From the NCBI GenBank assembly GCA_002316235.1, contig DCDD01000023.1, positions 1 to 6,237 on the forward strand: DNA of 6,237 nt, written 5' to 3'. Made by a program: the position numbers and the translations under genes. Positions 1 through 6,199 of the stretch are shown in pieces (positions within the stretch are counted from its first letter, which is position 1; the number at the start of each line of letters is the position of its first letter). The notes below the pieces were generated by a model, which worked only from the letters and a program-made list of their open reading frames with translations, searched no databases and had not been told where the DNA came from. This DNA is from Bacteroidales bacterium UBA1064. Lineage in GTDB: Bacteria; Bacteroidota; Bacteroidia; Bacteroidales; Tenuifilaceae.

Positions 1-2
1 CC

Positions 3-935
3 AACACCCGACAGCTCGATGGGCAGGAGGAGAAGCAGAACCCATTTGATTTTGCACTTTGGAAAAGCGCCGATCCGGCGCACATCATGCGATGGCCATC
101 GCCCTGGGGGGAGGGATTTCCCGGATGGCACATGGAATGCTCCGCTATGAGCATCAAGTACCTGGGACAACCATTCGACATTCATGGCGGTGGAATGGAC
201 CTGCTATTCCCCCACCACGAGTGCGAAGTTGCCCAAAGCGTGGCTGCTAGTGGCCACGAGGCAGTTCGATACTGGATACACAACAACCTGATTACCATTA
301 ACGGCCAGAAGATGGGCAAGTCGCTAGGCAACTTCATCACCCTCGAGGAGCTATTCACCGGATCGCATAAGCTTTTGCAGGAGGCGTATAGCCCCATGAC
401 CATAAGGTTCTTCATGCTTCAGGCTCACTACCGCTCCACCCTCGACTTTTCAAACGAAGCCCTGCAGGCTGCCTCCAAAGGGTTTGCCCGTTTGATGGCT
501 GCCATTAGAACACTGGACAGGATTCCCCCTTCCATCAAATCAACGGTTGATGTGTCCGACCTGCAAAACCGCATTTATGAGGCCATGAACGACGATTTGA
601 ATAGCCCTGTGGCCATTGCTGCGCTATTTGAATGGGTAAAAATCATCAACCTGCTGGCAGAAGGAAAGGAGACTATCTCTGCAGCCGATTTGGAAACGCT
701 TGGCTCGATGTTCCGAACCTTCACCTTCGACATACTGGGCCTGGTGGACGAACAACAGTCGGCCTCCAAACATACTGAGCTGGCAGGCAAGTTAATAGAA
801 CTACTCTTAGCCATGAGGCTTGAGGCTAAAAGGCAGAAGGACTTTGCAACATCCGATAGAATTCGCAGCGAGTTGGAACAGCTGGGAGTTGTTGTGCGTG
901 ACCGTAAAGACGGGTTCGACTGGGAGATTAGCTAG
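3..935 (+). CDS. cysS: Cysteinyl-tRNA synthetase, C-terminal part (5' end outside window)
   Basis: This is the class I cytoplasmic enzyme that activates cysteine with ATP and charges tRNA-Cys. The frame is open from base 3 and gives 310 codons before TAG at 933-935. Family members are about 460-500 residues, so roughly the first 150-190, including the HIGH motif and the first zinc cysteine, lie off the left edge. Numbering from base 3, visible signatures are the WHMECS segment with the second zinc-ligand Cys at 46, HGGG at 61-64, HHECE at 71-75 supplying the His and Glu zinc ligands, and KMGKS at 103-107, the variant of KMSKS that binds the ATP phosphates. The rest is the helical DALR and C-terminal anticodon-binding region. 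ATG codons at 59 and 87 are not starts, because conserved CysRS sequence (NPFDFALWK) continues upstream of 87 in this frame. The gene converges on tRNA-Gln, with 8 bases between. Identification is firm. Confidence 0.97.
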   Translation, partial: NTRQLDGQEEKQNPFDFALWKSADPAHIMRWPSPWGEGFPGWHMECSAMSIKYLGQPFDIHGGGMDLLFPHHECEVAQSVAASGHEAVRYWIHNNLITINGQKMGKSLGNFITLEELFTGSHKLLQEAYSPMTIRFFMLQAHYRSTLDFSNEALQAASKGFARLMAAIRTLDRIPPSIKSTVDVSDLQNRIYEAMNDDLNSPVAIAALFEWVKIINLLAEGKETISAADLETLGSMFRTFTFDILGLVDEQQSASKHTELAGKLIELLLAMRLEAKRQKDFATSDRIRSELEQLGVVVRDRKDGFDWEIS

Positions 936-943
936 AAAAAATG

Positions 944-1016
944 TTGTCCTGCCAGGGGTCGAACCTGGACTCTTCTGATCCAGAGTCAGATGTGTTGCCA
1001 ATTACACCACAGGACA
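944..1016 (-). tRNA. tRNA-Gln, anticodon CTG
   Basis: Read on the minus strand, this 73-base stretch folds as a complete cloverleaf. The acceptor is TGTCCTG with CAGGACA (7 bp). The D arm has stem GTG/CAC and a loop containing GG. The anticodon stem is TCTGA/TCAGA around loop CTCTGGA, giving anticodon CUG, which reads CAG (Gln). The variable loop is AGAGT, and the T arm CCAGG/CCTGG encloses TTCGAAC. The discriminator is A73. The following bases are CAT, so CCA is not encoded and must be added enzymatically. A run of six T at 941-936 follows directly and may end transcription; it reaches the cysS stop codon coming from the other side. The U1-A72 pair fits a glutamine tRNA. The gene lies downstream of glnS on the same strand. 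Confidence 0.96.
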
Positions 1017-1028
1017 ATTTTTACGGTG

Positions 1029-1036
1029 CAAATATA
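1029..1036 (-). promoter_or_regulatory. Candidate -7 promoter element for tRNA-Gln
   Basis: The minus strand reads TATATTTG, an exact match to the Bacteroidota -7 consensus TAnnTTTG. A start about 7 bases past its centre (near 1025) would leave a leader of about 9 bases before the tRNA. No good TTTG -33 box is visible at the expected distance. The tRNA may therefore be transcribed independently of glnS, although read-through is also possible. Confidence 0.5.
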
Positions 1037-1121
1037 GCTAATTAGCCTTTTACTGGTAATTCTACCGGGAAAATTTTTATTCCCCATGACCTACCAAGCC
1101 GCAATAGGCTTTTCGCCTTTG

Positions 1122-2819
1122 CTACTTCCCCGCAATTTTAGCCCATGTATCCTTCAGGGTAACGGTGCGGTTGAAAACCAGCTTCTGGGATGTAGAGTCG
1201 TAATCCACGCTAAAGTAGCCAAGCCTTTCAAACTGGAATTTATCGAGAGGTTTAACATTCTTCAACGAGGGTTCAATGTAGGCTTCAACCACCCTGAGCG
1301 AGTCGGAATTAATGGTTGATTTCCAGTCAACCCCCTCGGGAACATCGTTGGGGTCGGGCTTGGAAAAAAGCCTGTCGAATAAGCGTACATCAGCTTTAAT
1401 GGCATGTTGAGCCGATACCCAGTGGATGGTTCCCTGAACCTTCCTACCATCGGGTGAATTTCCACCTCGGGAGGCCGGGTCGTAGGTGCAGTTGAGCTGA
1501 ATAATGTTACCCTGTTCGTCCTTAATCACCTCGTTACACCTGATAAAGTAGGCATATCGAAGCCGTACCTCCTGCCCTGGCGCCAACCGGAAGAACTTTT
1601 TCGGCGGATTCTCCATAAAGTCATCCTGCTCAATGTAGATCTCCCTACTGAATGGCACACTCCGAGTACCGGCCGCATCATCCTCGGGGTTGTTAATAGC
1701 ATCAAGCTCTTCCACCTGCCCCTCGGGATAGTTGGTAATCAGCACCCGCAGCGGGCTAAGCACCGCCATCCGTCGTTCGGCACGTTTGTTCAAATCCTCC
1801 CTAAGGCAAAACTCCAGAAGTGAAAGGTCTATCACGTTATCGCGCTTGGCCACCCCCACCTTGTCGGCAAAGTAGCGGATGGACTCCGGAGTGTAGCCCC
1901 TGCGTCGTAGCCCACAAATGGTGGGCATTCTTGGATCGTCCCACCCCATAACAATCTTCTCCCTAACCAGCTCCAGCAGCTTACGCTTGCTCATCACCGT
2001 GTAGGAGAGGTTGAGCCGGGCAAACTCGTACTGCCTCGAGGGGAAAATTTCAAGCTTTTCAATGAACCACTCGTACAGCACGCGGTGAACGTCAAACTCA
2101 AGTGTGCAGATGGAGTGGGTAATTTTCTCGATGGAGTCGGATTGCCCGTGGGCGTAATCGTACATTGGATAAATGCACCACTTGCTACCTGTTCGATGGT
2201 GCTCGGCATGAATAATCCTGTACATGATTGGGTCGCGCATGAGCATGTTGGGGTGCGCCATGTCAATTTTTGCACGGAGCACCCTTTCGCCATCGCCAAA
2301 CTCCCCGGCCCGCATCCGACGGAACAGGTCAAGATTTTCGTCAACCGATCGGTTACGCCAGGGGCTAGGTTTACCGGGCTGGTTAACTGTGCCGCGGTTT
2401 ATCCTTATTTCCTCCTGGGTTTGATCGTCAACATAGGCTAGCCCCTTTTTAATGAGAACCTCTGCCCACTCGTAGAGCTGTTCAAAGTAGTCGGAAGCAT
2501 AGTACTCGCCCGCCCACTGGAATCCCAGCCACCTGATGTCCTCCTTGATGGAGTTTACATACTCTACATCCTCCTTCTCGGGGTTGGTGTCGTCAAACCG
2601 CAGGTTGGTTTTGCCGCCATACCTTTGGGCAAGCCCAAAGTTCAGGCATATTGATTTGGCATGGCCAATATGCAGGTAGCCGTTTGGCTCTGGTGGAAAC
2701 CGGGTTAAGACCCTTCCGCCATGCTTTCCCGACTTAATATCCTCCTCAATTATCTCCTCCAGAAAATTTTTAGTCCTTTCGGAAGCTAACTCCTCATTTA
2801 GGTTCTCGCTTGCCATCAT
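1122..2819 (-). CDS. glnS: Glutaminyl-tRNA synthetase
   Basis: This class Ib cytoplasmic enzyme attaches glutamine directly to tRNA-Gln, as an alternative to the GatCAB transamidation route. The 565-residue product is close to the 554 residues of the E. coli enzyme and aligns with it from memory along most of its length. Visible motifs are [12 protein letters not shown] with HIGH at 50-53, FDDTNP at 75-80 (Asp76 corresponding to E. coli Asp66), CIYPMYDY at 215-222 (Tyr220, like Tyr211), THSICTLEF at 234-242 (Cys238, like Cys229) and VMSKRK at 275-280. These glutamine-pocket residues and the non-discriminating-GluRS-unlike motifs support GlnRS over GluRS. Residues from about 350 form the two anticodon-binding beta-barrels. 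Two adjacent ATGs (2819 and 2816) can start it; neither has a clear Shine-Dalgarno. The gene is divergent from the SDR gene and upstream of tRNA-Gln on the same strand. Confidence 0.97.
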   Translation of the reverse strand: MMASENLNEELASERTKNFLEEIIEEDIKSGKHGGRVLTRFPPEPNGYLHIGHAKSICLNFGLAQRYGGKTNLRFDDTNPEKEDVEYVNSIKEDIRWLGFQWAGEYYASDYFEQLYEWAEVLIKKGLAYVDDQTQEEIRINRGTVNQPGKPSPWRNRSVDENLDLFRRMRAGEFGDGERVLRAKIDMAHPNMLMRDPIMYRIIHAEHHRTGSKWCIYPMYDYAHGQSDSIEKITHSICTLEFDVHRVLYEWFIEKLEIFPSRQYEFARLNLSYTVMSKRKLLELVREKIVMGWDDPRMPTICGLRRRGYTPESIRYFADKVGVAKRDNVIDLSLLEFCLREDLNKRAERRMAVLSPLRVLITNYPEGQVEELDAINNPEDDAAGTRSVPFSREIYIEQDDFMENPPKKFFRLAPGQEVRLRYAYFIRCNEVIKDEQGNIIQLNCTYDPASRGGNSPDGRKVQGTIHWVSAQHAIKADVRLFDRLFSKPDPNDVPEGVDWKSTINSDSLRVVEAYIEPSLKNVKPLDKFQFERLGYFSVDYDSTSQKLVFNRTVTLKDTWAKIAGK

Positions 2820-2840
2820 ATTTGGGTTGATTCACAGAAG

Positions 2841-2848
2841 CAAAAGTA
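2841..2848 (-). promoter_or_regulatory. Candidate -7 promoter element for glnS
   Basis: The minus strand reads TACTTTTG, matching TAnnTTTG exactly. Transcription would begin near 2837, giving a leader of about 17 bases. I see no matching TTTG -33 box 26-28 bases upstream, so the call rests on the -7 match and its position. Confidence 0.45.
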
Positions 2849-2970
2849 GAAATTTGCCGCTAAAGTTTATTAGCACCTAATAAATTTTACACTCCTTCCC
2901 TTAAGTTTAGACGTAACCGCCCATATAATGGCAGCTTCAAATCACCCGTAAATCTTCAACATTCCTGATT

Positions 2971-3003
2971 TTTACCAATTTAGCTGAAATTTTGCTATGT
3001 TTG
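2971..3003 (+). promoter_or_regulatory. Candidate -33/-7 promoter of the SDR gene
   Basis: TATGTTTG at 2996-3003 is an exact TAnnTTTG -7 element. TTTA at 2971-2974, three of four bases of the TTTG -33 box, lies 27 bases upstream centre to centre, which is the usual distance. Transcription would begin near 3006-3007, leaving a leader of about 50 bases before the ATG at 3057. The ATG at 2997 is part of this element and would not be in the transcript. Confidence 0.5.
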
Positions 3004-3056
3004 AACCTGGGTGCAGAATACTTGTTCTTAATAGCAAACCAACAGATGGAAATAGT

Positions 3057-4070
3057 ATGATTTTGGTAACCGGGGGAACCGGACTGGTAGGGGCGCATCT
3101 TCTATACGAGCTAACTTCACGCGGCGAAAGCGTGCGGGCGTTGAAGCGTGAGCGCTCCAACACTGAATTTGTTGATTGGGTATTCAAGCTTTACAGCCAT
3201 GAGTCCAGCAAGCTGCTACAGGGAATCGAGTGGGTTGATGGCGATTTGCTCGACTACCAATCGCTACTTGATGCAACAAAGGGTGTTCAGACGGTTTACC
3301 ATACTGGTGGAATTGTTTCGTTTAACCCCCTGCAGAGCTCGAGCGTGATTGAAACCAACATTACCGGAACGGGCAATTTGGTTGACGCCTGCATGGACAA
3401 TGGGGTAAAAGAGATTTGCCATGTAAGCTCGATAGCCGCATTGGGCCAGGCCAACGAATCGGGAATGGTTGATGAGGATTGCCGATGGATAGAGAGTAAG
3501 GGGCAAAATGCCTACGCTGTCAGCAAGCTGTACGGGGAGAATCAGCTTTGGCGAGGCTTTGCCGGAGGATTGCGAGTTATTGTTGTTAACCCAACGGTAA
3601 TTCTTGGGCCGGGACGCTGGGATAGTGGAAGCGGCCAACTCTTTAAGCGGGTATATAAGGGCATGCCTTTCTACACCAACGGCGTTACGGGCTTTGTAGA
3701 TGTGCGTGATGTTGCAAGGGCAATGGTGGTGCTCATGGAAGAAACCGGCATCAACGGTGAAAGGTTTATCCTTAACTCCGAGAACGTCAGCTACAGGGAT
3801 ATCTTCACGATGATGGCTGCCTCGCTGGGCAAACGCAAGCCCAGCATCAGGGTGCCAGCCGGTGTAGTGGATGCGGTTTACCCACTTGTCCAGCTATTTG
3901 GACAGCTCTCAGGAAGAGGGAACCTCGTTTCCAAGGCCAACTTAAAGACGGCTTTCAGGGTAACCCTGTACTCCTCGCAGAAAATAAGGGAAAAAATTGG
4001 GTTCGAGTTTATACCCATTGAAGAAACCATCAGGTTTGTTGGAAAGGCATTTAGGAACGCGGAGCCATAG
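3057..4070 (+). CDS. NAD(P)-dependent epimerase/dehydratase-like protein (extended SDR family)
   Basis: The product is a 337-residue soluble oxidoreductase of the extended short-chain dehydrogenase fold. The start at 3057 puts ILVTGGTGLVG at residues 2-12, so the first beta strand and the glycine-rich TGGTGLVG dinucleotide loop sit at the N-terminus, as is normal for the family. An upstream in-frame ATG at 2997 would add 20 residues unlike the family and lies inside the predicted -7 element. Further marks are DGDLLD at 61-66 (adenine side), HVSS at 122-125 with the catalytic Ser region, YAVSK at 153-157 (the YxxxK catalytic pair Tyr153 and Lys157) and NPTVILGPG at 178-186. The C-terminal half, from about 190, is the variable substrate-binding part. 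It resembles dihydroflavonol-4-reductase-like and nucleotide-sugar or sterol-type members, but the substrate cannot be told from sequence. It stands alone on its strand and converges on the kinase gene. Confidence 0.9.
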   Translation: MILVTGGTGLVGAHLLYELTSRGESVRALKRERSNTEFVDWVFKLYSHESSKLLQGIEWVDGDLLDYQSLLDATKGVQTVYHTGGIVSFNPLQSSSVIETNITGTGNLVDACMDNGVKEICHVSSIAALGQANESGMVDEDCRWIESKGQNAYAVSKLYGENQLWRGFAGGLRVIVVNPTVILGPGRWDSGSGQLFKRVYKGMPFYTNGVTGFVDVRDVARAMVVLMEETGINGERFILNSENVSYRDIFTMMAASLGKRKPSIRVPAGVVDAVYPLVQLFGQLSGRGNLVSKANLKTAFRVTLYSSQKIREKIGFEFIPIEETIRFVGKAFRNAEP

Positions 4071-4131
4071 CGCAACAATTATTCCACACTGGCTTTAGGG
4101 CAATTGGGTTGCAGCATACTTTGTTTCCACA
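4071..4131. other. Convergent intergenic gap between SDR and kinase genes
   Basis: These 61 bases separate the two stop codons. Only very short inverted repeats are present (GCAA/TTGC and GCAAC/GTTGC, 4-5 bp) and no T-tract follows them, so I cannot name a bidirectional terminator. Confidence 0.4.
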
Positions 4132-5193
4132 TCACTGCTTGGTTGGCTTGTCAAGGGTGAAGCTAAATGTTGTCCCCTTGTTAAGGCTACTCTCCACCTT
4201 AATGCTCTGCTTATGACCCTCGATGATATGCTTCACAATGGCAAGTCCAAGCCCTGTGCCTCCCTGTTCGCGCGACCGGCTTTTATCAACCCTGTAGAAA
4301 CGCTCAAAAATTCTCGGAATGTCCTTCTGGCTAATGCCTATTCCATCGTCGGTTACCCAGGTTGTTACCCTTTTGCCCGAATCGGAAAACGCAACAACAG
4401 TGTGGCCATGCTGAATTCCGTAGTTTATTGAGTTGATGATGAGGTTATGCAGCACCTGGTAAATTCGCTTTTTATCGGCGTAAACCCACACCGGCCTTTC
4501 GTAAACCTTGTCGAACTCAAGGCTTATTGATTTCTTCCTGGCCCGCTCCTCAAGCGCCTCAAAGATATCCTCTACCATGCCGACAATGTTGAACCGTTCC
4601 ATGTTCAACTTTAGCTCACCAGCCTCAAGCTTCGAGATAATTTCCAAATCCTCCACAATGCCGATCATCCGGTTTATGCTTTTTTCGGTCCGCTCCAGGT
4701 ATTTCCTGTTGATATGGGAATCGGCGAGCCCACCGTCGAGCAGCGTCAGCACGTACCCCTGAATGTTGAAAATTGGCGTTTTCAGCTCATGCGACACGTT
4801 TCCCAAAAACTCCTTTCGGTACCGCTCCATCTCCTTTAACCGGTCAATCTCCTCGGTTTTGCTTGTTGTCCAGCTTACCAGACTATCGTTGATATTCTCG
4901 AGCAGGTTGTTATCCTCAAATTCGTTGGCAATATCGGAATTCTTCACATCCACCTGGTATAGAATTTTATATAGGGGTTTGATTTTTCGGGCGGCAAAAA
5001 GGCTTACCAGAATTGTGGAAGCTATAAATGTGCCGGCCATTGATGCCATGGCGATGGCCACACAGGATAATACTTGCTTTTCGGTGGCTACCCCGAAAAT
5101 GGCAGCCGATACCACACCGGCTATTAAGGCCGAAATAACCGAAATGATGAGGGCTACTGCCTGGGGAGATTTAATCAGACGATCAGCATTCAT
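4132..5193 (-). CDS. Membrane sensor histidine kinase, PhoR-like, without a periplasmic sensor domain
   Basis: This 353-residue inner-membrane kinase autophosphorylates on histidine and would pass the phosphate to a response regulator. Two hydrophobic helices at about 11-36 and 41-67 are joined by only about four residues, so there is no extracytoplasmic sensing domain. Residues 68-120 form a degenerate HAMP-like linker (KIKPLYKI at 70-77, then a charged helix). The HisKA dimerisation helix carries FLGNVSHELKTP, with phospho-acceptor His135. The HATPase domain has an N box around Asn250 and Asn254, G1 DDGIGI at 282-287, F box IFERFYRVDKS at 295-305 and G2 GGTGLGLAIV at 311-320. All catalytic boxes are intact. 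No receiver, PAS or response-regulator gene is in the window. The gene follows ribE by 65 bases on the same strand with no visible promoter, so it is probably the distal gene of that operon. The physiological signal is unknown. Confidence 0.92.
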   Translation of the reverse strand: MNADRLIKSPQAVALIISVISALIAGVVSAAIFGVATEKQVLSCVAIAMASMAGTFIASTILVSLFAARKIKPLYKILYQVDVKNSDIANEFEDNNLLENINDSLVSWTTSKTEEIDRLKEMERYRKEFLGNVSHELKTPIFNIQGYVLTLLDGGLADSHINRKYLERTEKSINRMIGIVEDLEIISKLEAGELKLNMERFNIVGMVEDIFEALEERARKKSISLEFDKVYERPVWVYADKKRIYQVLHNLIINSINYGIQHGHTVVAFSDSGKRVTTWVTDDGIGISQKDIPRIFERFYRVDKSRSREQGGTGLGLAIVKHIIEGHKQSIKVESSLNKGTTFSFTLDKPTKQ

Positions 5194-5258
5194 TTGAATG
5201 GGTTATTCGTTACCCAAACCACAGTTCTGTTGTAAAACCTGACAGCTCCCTTCATGGC

Positions 5259-5879
5259 CTACCTGGATAAGTTGGCAATTTGACCCGATTCGATGTACTG
5301 GCGAAGCATCTTGGTTATGTACTTACCCACGATGTCGAACTCCAGATTCACCACAGTCCCCTTTTGTATCTGGTGAAAGTTGGTGTGCTCGTAAGTGTAG
5401 GGAATAATGGCCACCTGAAACGAGCTGCTGCGCGAGTTCACCACGGTAAGGCTAACCCCGTTAACGGCAATGGAGCCCTTTTCAACTGTTATATTCCCCT
5501 TTGAAGGGTCGTACTCAAAGGTGTAGTACCAGCTGCCCTCGGCTTCCTCCACACCCGTGCACACAGCGGTTTGGTCAACATGCCCCTGAACCAGATGCCC
5601 ATCAAGCAGGCTGTCTATCCTCATGCTACGCTCCACGTTCACCTTATCGCCCACCTTTAGTAACCCCAGGTTCGATTTCTCCAGGGTTTCCCTTATGGCC
5701 GTAACGGTATAGGTGTCGCCCTCCCTGCTTACCACCGTAAGGCAAACCCCGTTGTGCGAAACGCTCTGGTCAATTTTCAAGCTCCCCGCAAAGGAGCATT
5801 TCAGGGTGATGTGCAGGTTTTCCATTTCCCTGCGTAGGGCGACCACCGTGGCCGGTTCTTCAACAATTCCTGAAAACAT
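5259..5879 (-). CDS. ribE: Riboflavin synthase, alpha chain
   Basis: This cytoplasmic homotrimeric enzyme catalyses the last riboflavin step, dismutating two 6,7-dimethyl-8-ribityllumazines into riboflavin and the pyrimidinedione precursor. The gene is called ribE or ribC in different organisms. The 206-residue length fits the family (about 200-215). It shows the duplicated lumazine-binding domain. The first copy begins with MFSGIVEE at 1-8 and has NGVCLTV at 43-49 with Cys46, the counterpart of the conserved catalytic-site cysteine. The linker HLVQGHVD is at 95-102. The second copy has EKGSIAVNGVSLTV at 133-146, then NLEFDIVGKYI at 178-188 and the C-terminal trimer helix. The invariant MFSGIVE start fixes the initiation codon at 5879. 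No Shine-Dalgarno is seen and no FMN riboswitch is recognisable in the short leader. It is the promoter-proximal gene of a probable two-gene unit with the kinase. Confidence 0.96.
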   Translation of the reverse strand: MFSGIVEEPATVVALRREMENLHITLKCSFAGSLKIDQSVSHNGVCLTVVSREGDTYTVTAIRETLEKSNLGLLKVGDKVNVERSMRIDSLLDGHLVQGHVDQTAVCTGVEEAEGSWYYTFEYDPSKGNITVEKGSIAVNGVSLTVVNSRSSSFQVAIIPYTYEHTNFHQIQKGTVVNLEFDIVGKYITKMLRQYIESGQIANLSR

Positions 5880-5895
5880 GATTAATTTGATTTAG

Positions 5896-5908
5896 GTAGT
5901 TCAACTAC
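5896..5908. repeat. Inverted repeat in the predicted ribE leader
   Basis: GTAGTT and AACTAC surround a single central base, giving a nearly perfect 13-base palindrome 17 bases before the ribE start codon. In RNA it could form a 5-bp hairpin with a three-base loop; as DNA it could be a protein site just after the predicted transcription start. Confidence 0.3.
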
Positions 5909-5919
5909 GAAACCCTTAC

Positions 5920-5949
5920 CAGCTAGGTTTCAAAAATAAGAGCTAGCTG
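5920..5949. repeat. 7-bp inverted repeat flanking the ribE -7 box
   Basis: CAGCTAG at 5920-5926 and CTAGCTG at 5943-5949 are perfect inverted copies with 16 bases between, placed symmetrically around the -7 element at 5931-5938. Centre-to-centre spacing is 23 bp, about two helical turns, as in many dimer operators. Repeats this short are expected by chance several times in 6 kb, so only the position makes it notable. Confidence 0.35.
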
Positions 5950-5963
5950 ATATTCACTGCAAA
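5931..5963 (-). promoter_or_regulatory. Candidate -33/-7 promoter of ribE
   Basis: On the minus strand TATTTTTG (5938-5931) is an exact TAnnTTTG -7 element and TTTG (5963-5960) is an exact -33 element, 27 bases apart centre to centre. Transcription would begin near 5927, giving a leader of about 48 bases. This is the best promoter match in the window. The -33 TTTG is itself the end of a second TATTTTTG (5967-5960), so an alternative upstream start near 5956 is possible. Confidence 0.6.
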
Positions 5964-6046
5964 AATACAAAAAATGCCTTGAAAGTGCGGGACAAAAAGC
6001 AGCTCGCCTCCCCTTGCCAAGGATGACCTCTGTAAGGCAAAACTTT

Positions 6047-6096
6047 AAAAAAAAGGCTAACCCTCTTGGTATGAGTAGGGTATAATGCACCCCACT
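6047..6096 (-). terminator. Weak terminator-like stem with T-tract and a competing hairpin
   Basis: On the minus strand, AGTGGGGT (6096-6089) pairs with ACCCTACT (6081-6074) over 8 bp including one G-U, with a 7-base loop. The ACCCT part (6081-6077) can instead pair with AGGGT (6064-6060), which is followed five bases later by eight T (6054-6047). The second fold looks like a weak intrinsic terminator for a leftward transcript entering from the right, ending before the ribE promoter. With a stem of only 5 bp, the terminator call is tentative. Confidence 0.3.
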
Positions 6097-6122
6097 ACCT
6101 GTCAAGGAAATGGTTCTTTACC

Positions 6123-6148
6123 TGCCGTACGTCTCCCGACGTGTGGCA
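6123..6148. other. 11-bp hairpin in the region upstream of ribE
   Basis: On the plus strand the arm TGCCGTACGTC (6123-6133) pairs with GACGTGTGGCA (6138-6148) around loop TCCC, giving 11 bp of which two are adjacent G-U wobbles. On the minus strand those two become A-C mismatches, but the loop becomes GGGA, a GNRA tetraloop closed by C-G. It is the strongest hairpin I found in the window. It is not followed by a T-tract, so it is not a standard terminator. Confidence 0.5.
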
Positions 6149-6199
6149 ATCTCGACCGTACCCCTCAACCAGAGCACTCAACACTCCCAATTATTAAGC

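Larger units (their letters stand above)
2820..3056. other. Divergent intergenic region between glnS and the SDR gene
   Basis: These 237 bases are AT-richer than the genes and contain the two outward-facing -7 candidates, at 2841-2848 (minus) and 2996-3003 (plus). I see no tRNA, strong hairpin or plausible small reading frame between them. Confidence 0.6.
5964..6199. other. Non-coding stretch upstream of the ribE promoter
   Basis: These 236 bases contain no reading frame with recognisable protein features. A 60-codon leftward frame (6105-5923) runs across the ribE promoter and has no family-like motif, so it is probably spurious. The stretch holds the hairpins at 6123-6148 and 6074-6096 and an A8/T8 run at 6047-6054. 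No tRNA, SRP RNA, tmRNA or RNase P core is recognisable. Confidence 0.5.

Noticed and set aside
1067..1084. GGGAA/TTCCC hairpin as an intrinsic terminator of glnS
   Set aside because: The bases following the stem on the minus strand are GGTAGAATTACC rather than a T-tract, so it does not meet the terminator pattern.
1086..1319. Rightward reading frame overlapping the 3' end of glnS
   Set aside because: It lies antisense within a clearly conserved gene and has no recognisable protein features; the same applies to other antisense frames over glnS, the SDR gene, the kinase and ribE.
5199..5216. TGGGT/ACCCA inverted repeat just before the kinase start codon
   Set aside because: The stem is only 5 bp with an 8-base loop and no T-tract; it is too weak to call a terminator or translation control element.
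5880..5960. FMN riboswitch upstream of ribE
   Set aside because: None of the conserved RFN element segments are present and the predicted leader is only about 48 bases.
5923..6105. A 60-codon leftward reading frame upstream of ribE
   Set aside because: It covers the ribE promoter, the T8 tract and the inverted repeat, has no family-like motif or membrane pattern that convinces, and has no supporting start signal.
6111..6171. Resemblance of the segment around GGGAGAC to a cobalamin riboswitch B12 box
   Set aside because: The similarity covers only a few bases. The other conserved cobalamin riboswitch core segments are absent from the upstream sequence.
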